Shown here piece after piece: positions 54,581 through 63,567 of a stretch of DNA of 64,000 nucleotides (the first letter of the stretch is position 1; the number at the start of each line of letters is the position of its first letter). Below the pieces are notes generated by a model. The model was not told where the DNA came from, ran no database searches, and saw only the letters and a list, made by a program, of their open reading frames with translations. Made by a program: the position numbers and the translations under genes. The stretch spans positions 1-64,000 of the forward strand of contig NZ_JARKMY010000003.1 of the NCBI RefSeq assembly GCF_029360725.1, in the 5' to 3' direction. Source of the DNA: Chryseolinea sp. H1M3-3. Its GTDB lineage: Bacteria > Bacteroidota > Bacteroidia > Cytophagales > Cyclobacteriaceae.

Positions 54581-56392
54581 TTAGTTCAAATCGATTGTGT
54601 GAAAAACAAGTTTGTTCTCACCTGTATTCGCCTCGCCGTTATACACGCCAAAAGCGAGCGTTACATTCTTTCCATCGAATTGTGACAAGTCATACACGAA
54701 TGATGCATAACCTTCCGGGTTGCCCGACCCTCCATCCCCATGCTTAAATTTCCAGCAACCATCTGCGGCCGCGCTTGCTTCCTGGGCGGTATTTGATTGA
54801 GGCGCCACATGCGTAACCGTACCGTTGTCTTCAATAGCGGTAAGTTTGAAGTAAGTGAAGTTGCTCCCGAAATTGCGCGTTGTAAACGTCAGCTGGTTGC
54901 TGCCTGATGCAATGGCAAATTTCGCGTACATATATGCATCCGGCACTGTTGTACTGACCTCCGGTGTATTACGAGTTTTGAGGATATAACCTTCAGCAGG
55001 AAACACTTCCGGATCTTTCTTTAGTGGAACAAAAGACCACTCGGCGCCTACGTGGCCGACGTCACGCCATGCACGATAAGCATCTACATAATTATCGCGG
55101 TTCCCAGATACCGGACTTAAACCTGTAAATGATTTTTTTGTATGCGGCATGGTGGAGCGTGCCGTTTCCTGCGTAAGCTTCCATTCCGGAATGACTTCGG
55201 TACCCGGCAGCCAATCCCAGTTTGTTACCTTTCTGTCGGCAAAGCGAATCGCGCGAAGAACAAGTTGCTTCCAATAGTCGCCGGTAGCCTGCCGGTAAAT
55301 GCCTATTGCGAGAATTACTTCTTTACCTACATACTCGCTTAAGTCAAATTCGAAGTCGGTATAATCACCGGATCCATAGGTTCGGTTGTCGCCAATTTTT
55401 ACGGTAGCAGGCTGGGCCGCAGATAGGTCAATTACTTGTACGCCAAAATGTGCAGGACTTGCTTCGTCGGCATTGTGGGTGCGTAATCTTAATGATAAGA
55501 TCTTGTTATCCGCAGTGATCAATTTACTTCCGTACACGAACGAATCGAATACATTGAGATCGGCTGGATTGGTCCGCTCATCTTCATTATTACGAATCTG
55601 CAGTGTTGTTCCTTCGTTCTGCTCCTGCCATGCACCACGGAAATCAAGTGTGCTCATATAATCGCATGCCCAGTCCCAGTGAGGATAAGCATCGGCATTG
55701 CGTCCGCCACGATATTCATTGTAATACCATTTGTCAGCCGACGAAAGGTCGTCCGCAGTAAGTCCACGCAAAAGCTCCTGACTTCCCATCGTCACGTTCA
55801 TTGTTACGACGCCATCAATGAAGTCGCCGGGAGTTACCTGTCTAGTAAGCGTAACATAATTTTCTTTCGTAAACGTTACGGTATAGTTATCGACAACAAG
55901 ATTTTCAATGGCGTAATTTCCATCGGCACCACTCTTCACGGTACCCGCAACCCCCACGGTAACATTGACGTCGGCTAGCGGTCCGCCACCGCTTTTTGCA
56001 TCCGTAATAGCCCCAATGATTTTTGCTGAAGCATTCACCAACGTAACATCTACTGTGGCTACTTTGCCCTCATCAAAATCCCCAAATTGCACTGAGTTGC
56101 TGACGGTTAGCCATCCGGATTTGGAAAAAGTGACGGCATGTAATTTCAAGGATACATTTTCAACTGTGTACTTACCGTCCGCGCCCGTTGTGACCGACAC
56201 ATCCTCTTCGTCGATACCGGAAATGGTAACAGTCACATCCGAAACAGGTTGCCCGGCGCCATCGGTCACATTGCCGGTTATTGTCCCGAAATTGTCATTA
56301 AGAGGTTCATCTTCGTTGTCGCAGGAACTCTGTATGACAAGGACCGTTCCCAGCAAAAGAATGTACCCGATAGCTCGTAGAATTCTATTCAT
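54581..56392 (-). CDS. Surface lipoprotein with two carboxypeptidase-regulatory-like domains, first gene of mannan operon
   Basis: 603 aa; signal AIGYILLLGTVLVIQSSC. Two tandem CarboxypepD_reg/Ig-like domains (ITGNVTDGAGQPVSDVTVTISG and IIGAITDAKSGGGPLADVNVTVG, about residues 38-205) precede a long beta-rich C-terminal region (about 210-603) with YGSGDYTDFEFDLSEYVGKEVILAIGIYRQ and ASFVYDLSQFDGKNVTLAFGVYN, which read as two galactose-binding-like or similar sandwich units. No catalytic signature. Position, lipid anchor and sandwich repeats suggest a surface glycan-binding protein. The GH76 gene starts 15 bp after its stop. It should follow the operon promoter. Confidence 0.78.
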   Translation of the reverse strand: MNRILRAIGYILLLGTVLVIQSSCDNEDEPLNDNFGTITGNVTDGAGQPVSDVTVTISGIDEEDVSVTTGADGKYTVENVSLKLHAVTFSKSGWLTVSNSVQFGDFDEGKVATVDVTLVNASAKIIGAITDAKSGGGPLADVNVTVGVAGTVKSGADGNYAIENLVVDNYTVTFTKENYVTLTRQVTPGDFIDGVVTMNVTMGSQELLRGLTADDLSSADKWYYNEYRGGRNADAYPHWDWACDYMSTLDFRGAWQEQNEGTTLQIRNNEDERTNPADLNVFDSFVYGSKLITADNKILSLRLRTHNADEASPAHFGVQVIDLSAAQPATVKIGDNRTYGSGDYTDFEFDLSEYVGKEVILAIGIYRQATGDYWKQLVLRAIRFADRKVTNWDWLPGTEVIPEWKLTQETARSTMPHTKKSFTGLSPVSGNRDNYVDAYRAWRDVGHVGAEWSFVPLKKDPEVFPAEGYILKTRNTPEVSTTVPDAYMYAKFAIASGSNQLTFTTRNFGSNFTYFKLTAIEDNGTVTHVAPQSNTAQEASAAADGCWKFKHGDGGSGNPEGYASFVYDLSQFDGKNVTLAFGVYNGEANTGENKLVFHTIDLN

Positions 56393-56970
56393 AATCGGTT
56401 AGGATGGTTTAAGGTTTAACATGATCTCGTTTGCATCAAAAGCCTCTTCATTTCCGATGCGAAGAGACGCCTTCTATCGATTGCAATTCGACTGCTAACG
56501 TTGTCATGTATTGGTTAAAAATCCGGTTAAAACAGGGTTAATGGCCGGAAAAAAATGTTAATCCTTAAAAATTGAGAAGCAACTGGCATCGGATAAAAGT
56601 GTTTGTTACCGGCTCTTGAATACATTTCTTAATGGCCGGATTATAGATATGGTGTGATGTTGATTTTAAGGCGGGCATTAAGTACGGGAAGAACACACTA
56701 AGACTATCCGGCAGCTATTGCTGCAAAAGATTGAAATAAATGAGCAACGTGAGGGACGCTCCGATTCTATTTCATAAACAGCCTGAATTTTATTCCAGGC
56801 GTTTCACATCGCTTGGAAGCTTGGCGTTCGTGTGGCCAATGTTAAAGCGAGAACCCTCCTAAAAAAAGCCACCTTTATGACTTTCTACATCCAGGTGGCG
56901 CGTAGGATCCCAATAGGTGCATCGAAAAACTCTTAAGCTTAATTTAAGAAACGCAGTCTTTAATCGCGTT
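56393..56970. promoter_or_regulatory. Upstream region of the mannan operon with GGTTAA direct repeats
   Basis: Three GGTTAA repeats start at 56513, 56525 and 56536 (spacing 12 and 11 bp, about one helical turn), 120-150 bp before the operon start at 56392. A further GTTAATCC lies at about 56554. The spacing would place repeated half-sites on one face of the helix. No protein-coding features in 56393-56860. Confidence 0.4.
56861..56899 (-). terminator. Rho-independent terminator of the alpha/beta hydrolase gene
   Basis: Minus strand: GCCACCT pairs with AGGTGGC around an 18-nt loop, then seven T (complement of 56861-56867). It lies about 70 bp past the stop of the gene at 56971-57912. Confidence 0.75.
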
Positions 56971-57912
56971 TTAAAATGTCGGTGGCTTGGCATTCAGATC
57001 AGAATCCAGGAAATCGGTGATCATGGGTATCAACCAATCTGTCCGCTGCATCATGCCTATATGGGTAGTACCCGGTACAATGGCAAGGCGGGATTTAGGA
57101 AGTCCATGGATATCACCCATTTTTCCACCACCCTTTGCACGGAAGAGCTCCAGTGCATGCTCATATCGTACGCCGTCGGCATCCCCAATCGCCATAAATA
57201 TCGGTGCTTGTATATTTTTTACATTCCTGGACCAGTCATAAGGCTTCACATCAATGCTGATAACCTTCTTCACGAATTCGGGAAAATGTGCCGGATCGTT
57301 TCCGAGACTATCATATTGCTTTTGAATTGGCGTGCCTTTAAACATGTCTGCTGTGAACGTGGAAAAGCTTTCCGCGACATCGGGCCACCAGCCATCATGG
57401 GTATAGGTGCCTGACAGTACCACGAGCCGGCGTACTTGTTCGGGATGACGAACAGCTACCTGAAAGGCTACACCACCGCCCATGCTGTATCCCAAGATGT
57501 CCGCACTATCTACTTTGAGGTGCTTAAGCAGGCCGGATACATCGTCTGCCATACCTTCATAACTTAGTTCACGGGCTATATCTCTAGTCCGACCATGCCC
57601 TTGCATTTCAGCAACTATTACTTTTCGATCTCTGGCGAGCAGGGGTATGATATGCGACCAATTCAGAGGTATATTCATAAAAGAGCCGTGGATGAGTACG
57701 ATGGGCTGACCTTTACCATACACCTCATAGTACATTTTCAATCCGTTTACATCGGCATGGCCGCTTTCCGTCGCCTTTATGTGGTGACTAACAACGGTAT
57801 CCTTAGGCGCCGCTGAAGTTACCTGGTTTTCGTTCTGTTGGGATTGGCAAGATGTTATTATAAGTACAACAATGGCAATCCAGACACCGGTTATAAAATG
57901 CGTATTCATCAT
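56971..57912 (-). CDS. Alpha/beta hydrolase, lipoprotein or exported (313 aa)
   Basis: Signal WIAIVVLIITSCQSQ places a lipid-modified Cys at about residue 22. Alpha/beta fold: PIVLIHGSFMNIPLNWSHIIPLL, GHGRTRDIARELSYEGMADDV, nucleophile elbow GYSMGG (Ser at about residue 143), GDADGVRYEHALELF and a C-terminal GTTHIGMMQR for the catalytic His. It is an exported serine hydrolase; substrate unknown. A strong terminator follows. Divergent from the flavin reductase gene. Confidence 0.9.
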   Translation of the reverse strand: MMNTHFITGVWIAIVVLIITSCQSQQNENQVTSAAPKDTVVSHHIKATESGHADVNGLKMYYEVYGKGQPIVLIHGSFMNIPLNWSHIIPLLARDRKVIVAEMQGHGRTRDIARELSYEGMADDVSGLLKHLKVDSADILGYSMGGGVAFQVAVRHPEQVRRLVVLSGTYTHDGWWPDVAESFSTFTADMFKGTPIQKQYDSLGNDPAHFPEFVKKVISIDVKPYDWSRNVKNIQAPIFMAIGDADGVRYEHALELFRAKGGGKMGDIHGLPKSRLAIVPGTTHIGMMQRTDWLIPMITDFLDSDLNAKPPTF

Positions 57913-58216
57913 GTTGTATTTTTTTTACAAAGCTCGGCAAAATAACACACTACGCAGAGGGCGTATGCGACAAATTACCGGGCCAAAAGCGAGGTGCACC
58001 AGTTTTAACTTCAGCGTATCACCATGATGAGACTTCACATGAAATACCATTTCAATCAGGACCATCAGCAAGCACAGCTCGTTGTATTTTTTTACTTTTG
58101 AATGTTGAGTTGGACCGTAGTCCGCTCTCCTACAGATTTTAGAGAGGTCGACAAAGTGGGTAAGTTATGGAATTGCGTTGTAAATAACATCCAAAGATTT
58201 TAGACTGAGATTTATT
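57913..58216. other. Divergent promoter region
   Basis: Between divergent alpha/beta hydrolase and flavin reductase genes. On the plus strand TACTTTTG (58093-58100) matches TAnnTTTG but no -33 box is at the right distance. Nothing else recognised. Confidence 0.35.
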
Positions 58217-58768
58217 ATGAAAAATTATCCTATTAAAAAAGTATACCGACTGATGGAGCCAAGTCCTATTGTGTTGGTGACAACTTATCATCGTGGAAAA
58301 CCAAACGTTATGACAATGGGCTTTCACATGATGATTCAGCATGACCCACCTCTTATCGGGGCAGTCATCGGTCCGTGGGACTATAGTTACAAAGCTTTAA
58401 AGTCAACACGTGAATGTGTTATCGGTATTCCGGGAGCTGATCTGGCAGAAAAAGTTGTTGACATCGGCAATTGTTCAGGAGAGGACATTGATAAGTTCAA
58501 AAAGTTCAGACTGACGTCGAGACCCTCCCAAGATGTAGGCGCACCGTTAATAGAGGCCTGCATTGCAAACATCGAATGTAAAGTCGTCGATACGCGGATG
58601 GTAAGCCGGTATAACCTCTTCATTTTGGAGGCCGTTAGAGCATGGGTGAATCCCGGAAGAAAGGAACAAAGAACACTTCATCATCAAGGAAACGGCACGT
58701 TCAAAGTGGATGGCAAAATCATTGACTTACGCGAACGGATGGTAAAGTGGCGCGAATTTGTTGACTAA
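58217..58768 (+). CDS. Flavin reductase-family (FMN-binding split barrel) protein
   Basis: A 183-aa protein. VYRLMEPSPIVLVTTYHRGKPNVMTMGFHMMIQHDPPLIGAVIG is the N-terminal beta-barrel strand set of the flavin reductase-like FMN-binding family. YKALKSTRECVIGIPG and the C-terminal QRTLHHQGNGTFKVDGKIIDLRER complete it. The family reduces flavins or binds FMN for another enzyme. It is convergent with the SDR gene, with a shared terminator between them. Confidence 0.88.
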   Translation: MKNYPIKKVYRLMEPSPIVLVTTYHRGKPNVMTMGFHMMIQHDPPLIGAVIGPWDYSYKALKSTRECVIGIPGADLAEKVVDIGNCSGEDIDKFKKFRLTSRPSQDVGAPLIEACIANIECKVVDTRMVSRYNLFILEAVRAWVNPGRKEQRTLHHQGNGTFKVDGKIIDLRERMVKWREFVD

Positions 58769-58843
58769 AACAACAGATTGGAATGGGTTCTTGTCAGTGC
58801 TGTTCAATATCAACATCATCACCTTCGATTGCCTGTATGATGA

Positions 58844-58872
58844 AACAGGTCCCTCCTTGTGAGGGACCTGTT
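58844..58872. terminator. Bidirectional rho-independent terminator
   Basis: AACAGGTCCCTC and GAGGGACCTGTT form a perfect 12-bp stem with a 5-nt loop (CTTGT), flanked by A on the left and TTTTT on the right. It serves the converging flavin reductase and SDR genes. Confidence 0.88.
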
Positions 58873-58877
58873 TTTCA

Positions 58878-59714
58878 TTAAAAATCAGTACTCGTTGCAA
58901 GCGTTCTTACCTCTTCCATGTCTTTGGTGACAGCATCAATCTTCTGCGCTGCAAAATTGTAAGCATCGCTTCCAAGAAAAAGATGCGTCAATGGTTTCCC
59001 AGCTTCGGCTACTTTGATGATTACGTCAATAGCTTTCTCAGGATCCCCCTGTTGCTTACCGTTTATGTTGTTTTGGTGAAGCGCCTGTGACTCTCTCACA
59101 GATTTATAATCGGAGATTTCATGCTTCGGTACTTGAAGCGAATCCTTTTCAAGAAAGTTCGTACGGAAGTATCCGGGAGAAACAATAGTAACATTGATTC
59201 CGAATTGTTTGACTTCAGCCGCGAGCGACTCAGAGAAACCGTGCATGGCAAACTTCGTCGCACAATAAATCCCGAAGCCAGGGAACGCACCGGTGAACCC
59301 TCCTACAGAAGCGATATTAAAAATATGACCCGATCCTTGCTTACGCAGATATGGCATCGCTTTTCGAATTACGTTCAATGAACCGAATACGTTGACATCA
59401 AAGTTTGCGCGGGCCTCTGCATCAGAGAGTTCTTCCAGAGAACCTGCTAATCCATAGCCAGCGTTGTTAGCAATTACATCGATCGAACCAAATTTTTTTA
59501 TCGTTTCATCGATAGCTTTACCTACGCTGTTTTCATCTACGAGGTCGACAGCAAGAGGTAAGAAGCCAGAGGCCTCGCCAACAGCACGCCGCAGTTCTTT
59601 CAAGTTTCTTGTAGTAGCCGCAACGTTATAACCTGTTGTCAGCAATTTTTTCACCATTGTCAATCCTAATCCTTTGGATGCGCCGGTAACAAACCATGTT
59701 TTCATATGTGACAT
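58878..59714 (-). CDS. SDR-family oxidoreductase (278 aa)
   Basis: Starts MSHMKTWFVTGASKGLGLTM (ATG M1 or M4). The cofactor motif TGASKGLG is at about residues 10-17, NNAGYG follows at about 85-90, the catalytic Ser in IASVGGFTG and the YxxxK in YCATKFA. C-terminal SPGYFRTNFLEKDS. Same build as the SDR at 32836 but not its duplicate. The AraC regulator gene (60118) lies on the same strand upstream, with the small 106-aa gene between. Confidence 0.92.
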   Translation of the reverse strand: MSHMKTWFVTGASKGLGLTMVKKLLTTGYNVAATTRNLKELRRAVGEASGFLPLAVDLVDENSVGKAIDETIKKFGSIDVIANNAGYGLAGSLEELSDAEARANFDVNVFGSLNVIRKAMPYLRKQGSGHIFNIASVGGFTGAFPGFGIYCATKFAMHGFSESLAAEVKQFGINVTIVSPGYFRTNFLEKDSLQVPKHEISDYKSVRESQALHQNNINGKQQGDPEKAIDVIIKVAEAGKPLTHLFLGSDAYNFAAQKIDAVTKDMEEVRTLATSTDF

Positions 59715-59793
59715 TTTGTTTTTGATTTATTCAACAAAATTATCACTGATGGCTCTCCTACAATTGTGACGCTGAAACCAATACTTGTTCAAT

Positions 59794-60114
59794 TCAAACA
59801 GCTTTCCGAAAATGTATTTTAGTAATAAGATGGAAGAACTCCATCAAGTAAGTCTTCTGAAGATGGTCGGAGAAAATATATTTCGAGTTCCTTTCACCAT
59901 TAAGTTTATGCAATACTTCTATGATCGCACTATCGTCATTTGAATTTAACAAATAGGTAACTTCCTTACGACCGAAGATCCCAAGTGTGTTTATGTGACG
60001 CATAGCTGGTGCAGGAAGGAAATCGTTTGGGAAGGAATATACAATCCGGCGTCCTGTATATTCTGATACGTGCGCAATGTCAAATTGACCCTTCCTCCTC
60101 GTTAAGGTAAGCAT
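59794..60114 (-). CDS. Hypothetical protein coupled to an AraC gene (106 aa)
   Basis: Starts 3 bp after the AraC stop (reading minus: TAG GAC ATG). The sequence contains FDIAHVSEYTGRRIVYSF, a C-terminal HLQKTYLMEFFHLITKIHFRKA, and no signal peptide. The C-terminal helix mildly resembles the sensor-region helices of AraC-family proteins, so it may be a displaced fragment of such a regulator. I do not recognise it as a known family. Translational coupling supports its being real. Confidence 0.5.
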   Translation of the reverse strand: MLTLTRRKGQFDIAHVSEYTGRRIVYSFPNDFLPAPAMRHINTLGIFGRKEVTYLLNSNDDSAIIEVLHKLNGERNSKYIFSDHLQKTYLMEFFHLITKIHFRKAV

Positions 60115-60117
60115 GTC

Positions 60118-61017
60118 CTACTTTCTATATGCTGATGGTGTAACCTCCGCATATTTTTTGAAGAAATGATTGAAGTGCGCAGGATCTTCAAATCCCAGGC
60201 AGTAGCTAATCTCAGCAATATTCCAATTAGTATGCTTAAGCAGAATTTTAGCTTCATTGGCCAGTCTGTTAAAAATATGATCACTGGTCGTCCGTCCGGT
60301 GGTAATGCGTACAGCGCGATTGAGATGGTTCACGTGCACAGAAAGCTGCTCTGCATAATCCCTTGCCGAACGAAGGGTGAAGCGTTGCGTAGGTGATTCA
60401 ATGGGAAATTGTCTTTCCAGGAGTTCTGTAAAGATCGCAGTGATTCGGGCACTGGCTGATGTATGCTGATACAACGTCTCCGTGGGTTGTATCTTCAACG
60501 CATAGTGTGCGATCTCCATGGTATAATTTCTCAGCAAATCATACTTATAAACATAATCCGACTTAATTTCCTCCAACATCTTCTCAAACACATTGCTTAC
60601 ATATTTGTCTTGCACTTTGCTCAGGAAATAACTGGGTTTATTCGCAGGTTGAAACATCGGTAATTCGCCAATACCACCGGGCAGATGTCTTGTAAAAAAA
60701 CCTTCTTTGAAAATGATAAAGTATCCTGTGGGGTCGCCGGAAAGTTGTTCGAATGTATACGGAACCTGGGGATTGAAGAAGATGAGCGACGTGCCTGACA
60801 CTTCGACACTTTTCTCGGCATAATGATAAACATGGCGGCCACGGATCAGCACGACCTTATAATAGTCACGCCGGCTATACGCAACGGGATGGCTGTTAGG
60901 ACCTACACAATCTTCAATACGAAAAACATTGAAATGCCCTATCTCCCTTCTCAGGTTTTGAGGCATCCAGTTGAACTTTTGCTTGTAGAAATCTTCAATT
61001 GTCTCTGTCTTTTTCAT
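60118..61017 (-). CDS. AraC-family transcriptional regulator (299 aa)
   Basis: A cupin-like sensor is followed by a C-terminal AraC domain: the sensor reads SGTSLIFFNPQVPYTFEQLSGDPTGYFIIFKEGFF and the DNA-binding part ends with VHVNHLNRAVRITTGRTTSDHIFNRL and WNIAEISYCLGFEDPAHFNHFFKKYAEVTPSAYRK. The start is taken at the ATG at 61017; M1 at 61035 is possible. Adjacent SDR genes in the same orientation suggest that it controls the SDR at 58878. Confidence 0.9.
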   Translation of the reverse strand: MKKTETIEDFYKQKFNWMPQNLRREIGHFNVFRIEDCVGPNSHPVAYSRRDYYKVVLIRGRHVYHYAEKSVEVSGTSLIFFNPQVPYTFEQLSGDPTGYFIIFKEGFFTRHLPGGIGELPMFQPANKPSYFLSKVQDKYVSNVFEKMLEEIKSDYVYKYDLLRNYTMEIAHYALKIQPTETLYQHTSASARITAIFTELLERQFPIESPTQRFTLRSARDYAEQLSVHVNHLNRAVRITTGRTTSDHIFNRLANEAKILLKHTNWNIAEISYCLGFEDPAHFNHFFKKYAEVTPSAYRK

Positions 61018-61035
61018 CGTTCCTATGCTTATCAT

Positions 61036-61354
61036 TAACGTTCCCGAAGGAAAATATATTCAGGGTGAGCCAAACGCCAAGGTATTTATGGGATGTGTGG
61101 CTTTTGCTTCAAAGTTAGAAAAACAAAATAAAGCGGCTCTTACCCAATTCAAACCGTTACTTGCGAAATTCAAACATGACGTGAAAACGTAAACCGGTTC
61201 GTAAAAGAGTTTTTGGGCGTAGACGACGATTTTTGAATTCAAGGTGATGGGTCGTTAATGTCACCATCACCTTACAGGATTGGAGCAACCAAAGAGCTCG
61301 GCACGTACGCACCTGAAGCGCACACAGGTTTAAAGAGACGTCGTCTATGAAAAT
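61036..61354. other. Gene-free stretch between AraC and DUF4256 genes
   Basis: Short frames here show no coding features. Small palindromic bits (AGACG-T-CGTCT near 61334-61346) have no obvious meaning. It should contain the promoter of the AraC gene. Confidence 0.35.
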
Positions 61355-61939
61355 CTATACCCTTAACAAGCCACGGAATGCCCTGGCAGCATAGTAAGAT
61401 TCCGCGCCGTTGTGATATACGAAAACATGATTATAACGGCGATCGCAAAATATGGCGCCTCCAAGTTCTCTGATACCGGGAGGAGTTTGTACCCAACTAG
61501 ACGTTTTAGTATCGAACTCCCCAAATTCTTGCAACTCACGGTACTGTTCTTCTGTTAAAAGCTTTATGCCCATTTCAGCGGCCATCCCAACAGCACTGTT
61601 TTTTGGTTTATGCTCTTTCCTGGACTCAAGCGCCTCATCATCATAGCAAACACTTCTGCGCCCTTTCGGACTCTCCGCGGCGCAATCGACAAAAATGAAT
61701 TCCTGCTTTTTTTTATCGTTTTCGGTCCCGATAGTTACAACATCTGGTTCACCGCCACTGATTTCCATTTCATGGAGCGACCACAATTTTTCTTCGCCCG
61801 CTGTTGATTCCAACTTCGCAGCTACACGTTCCCATGTAATGCCTTTGTGGCGGTTCATGTTTTTTTCAAAACGAGTGCGCAAGGTTATAAGTAAATCTTC
61901 ACGTTGACCTTGTGACAACTTTGCCTTATTTTTTTTCAT
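61355..61939 (-). CDS. DUF4256 protein (194 aa)
   Basis: It fits DUF4256: LLITLRTRFEKNMNRHKGITWERVAAKLES, KLWSLHEMEISGGEPDVV, QEFIFVDCAAESPKGRRSVCYDDEALESRKEHKPKNSAVGMAAEMGIKLLTEEQYRELQEFGEFDTKTSSWVQTPPGIRELGGAIFCDRRYNHVFVYHNGAESYYAARAFRG (given here in pieces of the conserved blocks). The family function is unknown. Cytosolic. It lies in a run of small minus-strand genes. Confidence 0.9.
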   Translation of the reverse strand: MKKNKAKLSQGQREDLLITLRTRFEKNMNRHKGITWERVAAKLESTAGEEKLWSLHEMEISGGEPDVVTIGTENDKKKQEFIFVDCAAESPKGRRSVCYDDEALESRKEHKPKNSAVGMAAEMGIKLLTEEQYRELQEFGEFDTKTSSWVQTPPGIRELGGAIFCDRRYNHVFVYHNGAESYYAARAFRGLLRV

Positions 61940-61986
61940 CTTTCTTTATATTCTTTGCGTAAAAATGTGCGAATGAATACAAACCA

Positions 61987-62574
61987 CTAATCATCTAACC
62001 CTTTCCCATCAAGAATCTGATGATGATATTTTTCGATCCGTGACTCGCGGGTTTTCGCCTGTTTAGCCTGCGAAAAATAAAGTATGTATCCCCTTTGCCT
62101 CCCCGGTGTCAATGCATAAAAAGCTTTTTTCAATGCAGGACTTTTATCTAGCTTCTTTTGAAATTCTTCGGGAATTGTATATTCTGTCGTCTTCTTTAAA
62201 GGTACTTTCAAACCAGCTTCTTCCACTTCAACCGCCTCATAAATATACTTCTTTATCGTGGCCTTCATCTTCACTATTTCCGCGAGCTTTGTAAACCTGA
62301 TCTGCCGCGCCGCCTGCACATTTTCAGTTTGTTGGATTAAAATACCTTTGGGGTCTTTTAATAACGCACCTTTGAAAAACAAAAGCGCACAGTAGTCTTT
62401 AAATCCATGTATGAGAACAATGTTTTTTTTCTCGAATGTGTAACAAGGGTGGCCCCACTTCAATTCTTCATTCAGGTCACACCCAATAGCTATCGTCCTC
62501 AATTGCTCGAATTCTTTTTGCCACTTTTTTGCTTTGCTAAAAAACCAATCGACCTTGGGATTCATGTTGTTCAT
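61987..62574 (-). CDS. YdeI-like (DUF1801/OmdA) protein (195 aa)
   Basis: Contains ELKWGHPCYTFEKKNIVLIHGFKDYCALLFFKGALLKDPKG of the DUF1801-type N-terminus and TEYTIPEEFQKKLDKSPALKKAFYALTPGRQRGYILYFSQAKQAKTRESRIEK, the YdeI/OmdA C-terminal helix set. The family is common in Bacteroidota and of unknown molecular function. Soluble, single-gene unit. Confidence 0.9.
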   Translation of the reverse strand: MNNMNPKVDWFFSKAKKWQKEFEQLRTIAIGCDLNEELKWGHPCYTFEKKNIVLIHGFKDYCALLFFKGALLKDPKGILIQQTENVQAARQIRFTKLAEIVKMKATIKKYIYEAVEVEEAGLKVPLKKTTEYTIPEEFQKKLDKSPALKKAFYALTPGRQRGYILYFSQAKQAKTRESRIEKYHHQILDGKGLDD

Positions 62575-62669
62575 CTGTATTTACTTCATTTAAGGTGTCT
62601 TCCCTATCGACAGACAAAATAATAAAATATAAATTCGGTTGGTTATCGACGAGGGTTATGATTATTTAC

Positions 62670-63053
62670 CTACTGACTAACAGAGACAAGTTTTCTATCC
62701 GCTGGTCTGAAATACCATGATACTACAGTGAGCGTCAATAACAGTACAGGACCAAATAGGTCTTTCACAGCGTCACCCAATACAAGGTGTGAAAATATTG
62801 CACCGGACATCGCGAAGAAAAAACCAGCGTAAGCCCATTCCTTTATCAAAGGAAATCTCGGAATCAGCACAGCAACTACTCCCAAAAATTTCCAAATCGA
62901 TAACATCGTAAGAAAATAAATGGGATACCCCAAGTGTGTAAAAAGATCAACCTCTTCTTTCACTTTTAAAAACTGCACTATTCCGGTTGATACCATTCCT
63001 AAAGAGAGCCAGATCGTAGCAACCCAATAGATAATTTTATTTCGCTTTGTCAT
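62670..63053 (-). CDS. DoxX-like membrane protein (127 aa)
   Basis: Four hydrophobic segments (IIYWVATIWLSLGMVSTGIVQF, FLTMLSIWKFLGVVAVLIP, WAYAGFFFAMSGAIFSHLVLG, VLLLTLTVVSWYF) with the short loops typical of the DoxX/DoxX-like family. The gene overlaps the SRPBCC gene by 17 bp, so it is the third gene of an ArsR-SRPBCC-DoxX operon, an arrangement widely seen in Bacteroidota. Role possibly in redox or small-molecule stress at the inner membrane. Confidence 0.9.
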   Translation of the reverse strand: MTKRNKIIYWVATIWLSLGMVSTGIVQFLKVKEEVDLFTHLGYPIYFLTMLSIWKFLGVVAVLIPRFPLIKEWAYAGFFFAMSGAIFSHLVLGDAVKDLFGPVLLLTLTVVSWYFRPADRKLVSVSQ

Positions 63054-63546
63054 GGTAGGTTATGTTACTTAGTTTGCTCACGACGTCTTGTAGCCTGTTA
63101 TGTGCCATATTTATACCGTACTCAAAGGGCAACTTCAGCATTTGGTCCCGGAGTTCTTGAGTTCGATATATAGTATGCATCGTCAACCTGCTGGTGTCAT
63201 CCGTCAGGTGTTCAAATTCCAGAAATTCAAGCTGCACATCGAACGGTGAGTTCTGCATTTCAAATGTCCTCGTGATTTTACGATTGGGAACATACTCATG
63301 AAAAACTCCATTGGCGCTAAATACAACGTTTCCTTGTGCATCTGTTGTTTGGTATTCCCAACCGCCATGCTTTCTACTTTCAAGTTTCAGCACTTTCGCT
63401 GTGCCATATTCGTGGGACATCCATTGTTCCAGAATGTCAGCGTCTACGTGCGCCTTAAAAAGTAAATTTACCGGTAACTCAAATTCTCTCGTTATGAGTA
63501 AATCCTGTTTGCCTTCCTCGGCACTGATTTTTGTTTTCCTTTCCAT
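63037..63546 (-). CDS. SRPBCC/AHSA1-family protein (169 aa)
   Basis: Typical activator of Hsp90 ATPase 1-like START-fold protein: LLITREFELPVNLLFKAHVDADILEQWM, then GGWEYQTTDAQGNVVFSANGVFHEYVPNRKITRTFEM and LTMHTIYRTQELRDQMLKLPFEYGI. The hydrophobic cavity fold binds small ligands. It is the second gene of the ArsR operon, 21 bp after the ArsR stop, and overlaps DoxX. Confidence 0.9.
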   Translation of the reverse strand: MERKTKISAEEGKQDLLITREFELPVNLLFKAHVDADILEQWMSHEYGTAKVLKLESRKHGGWEYQTTDAQGNVVFSANGVFHEYVPNRKITRTFEMQNSPFDVQLEFLEFEHLTDDTSRLTMHTIYRTQELRDQMLKLPFEYGINMAHNRLQDVVSKLSNITYHDKAK

Positions 63547-63567
63547 GGTTCTGGTTTTTTTCTAATA

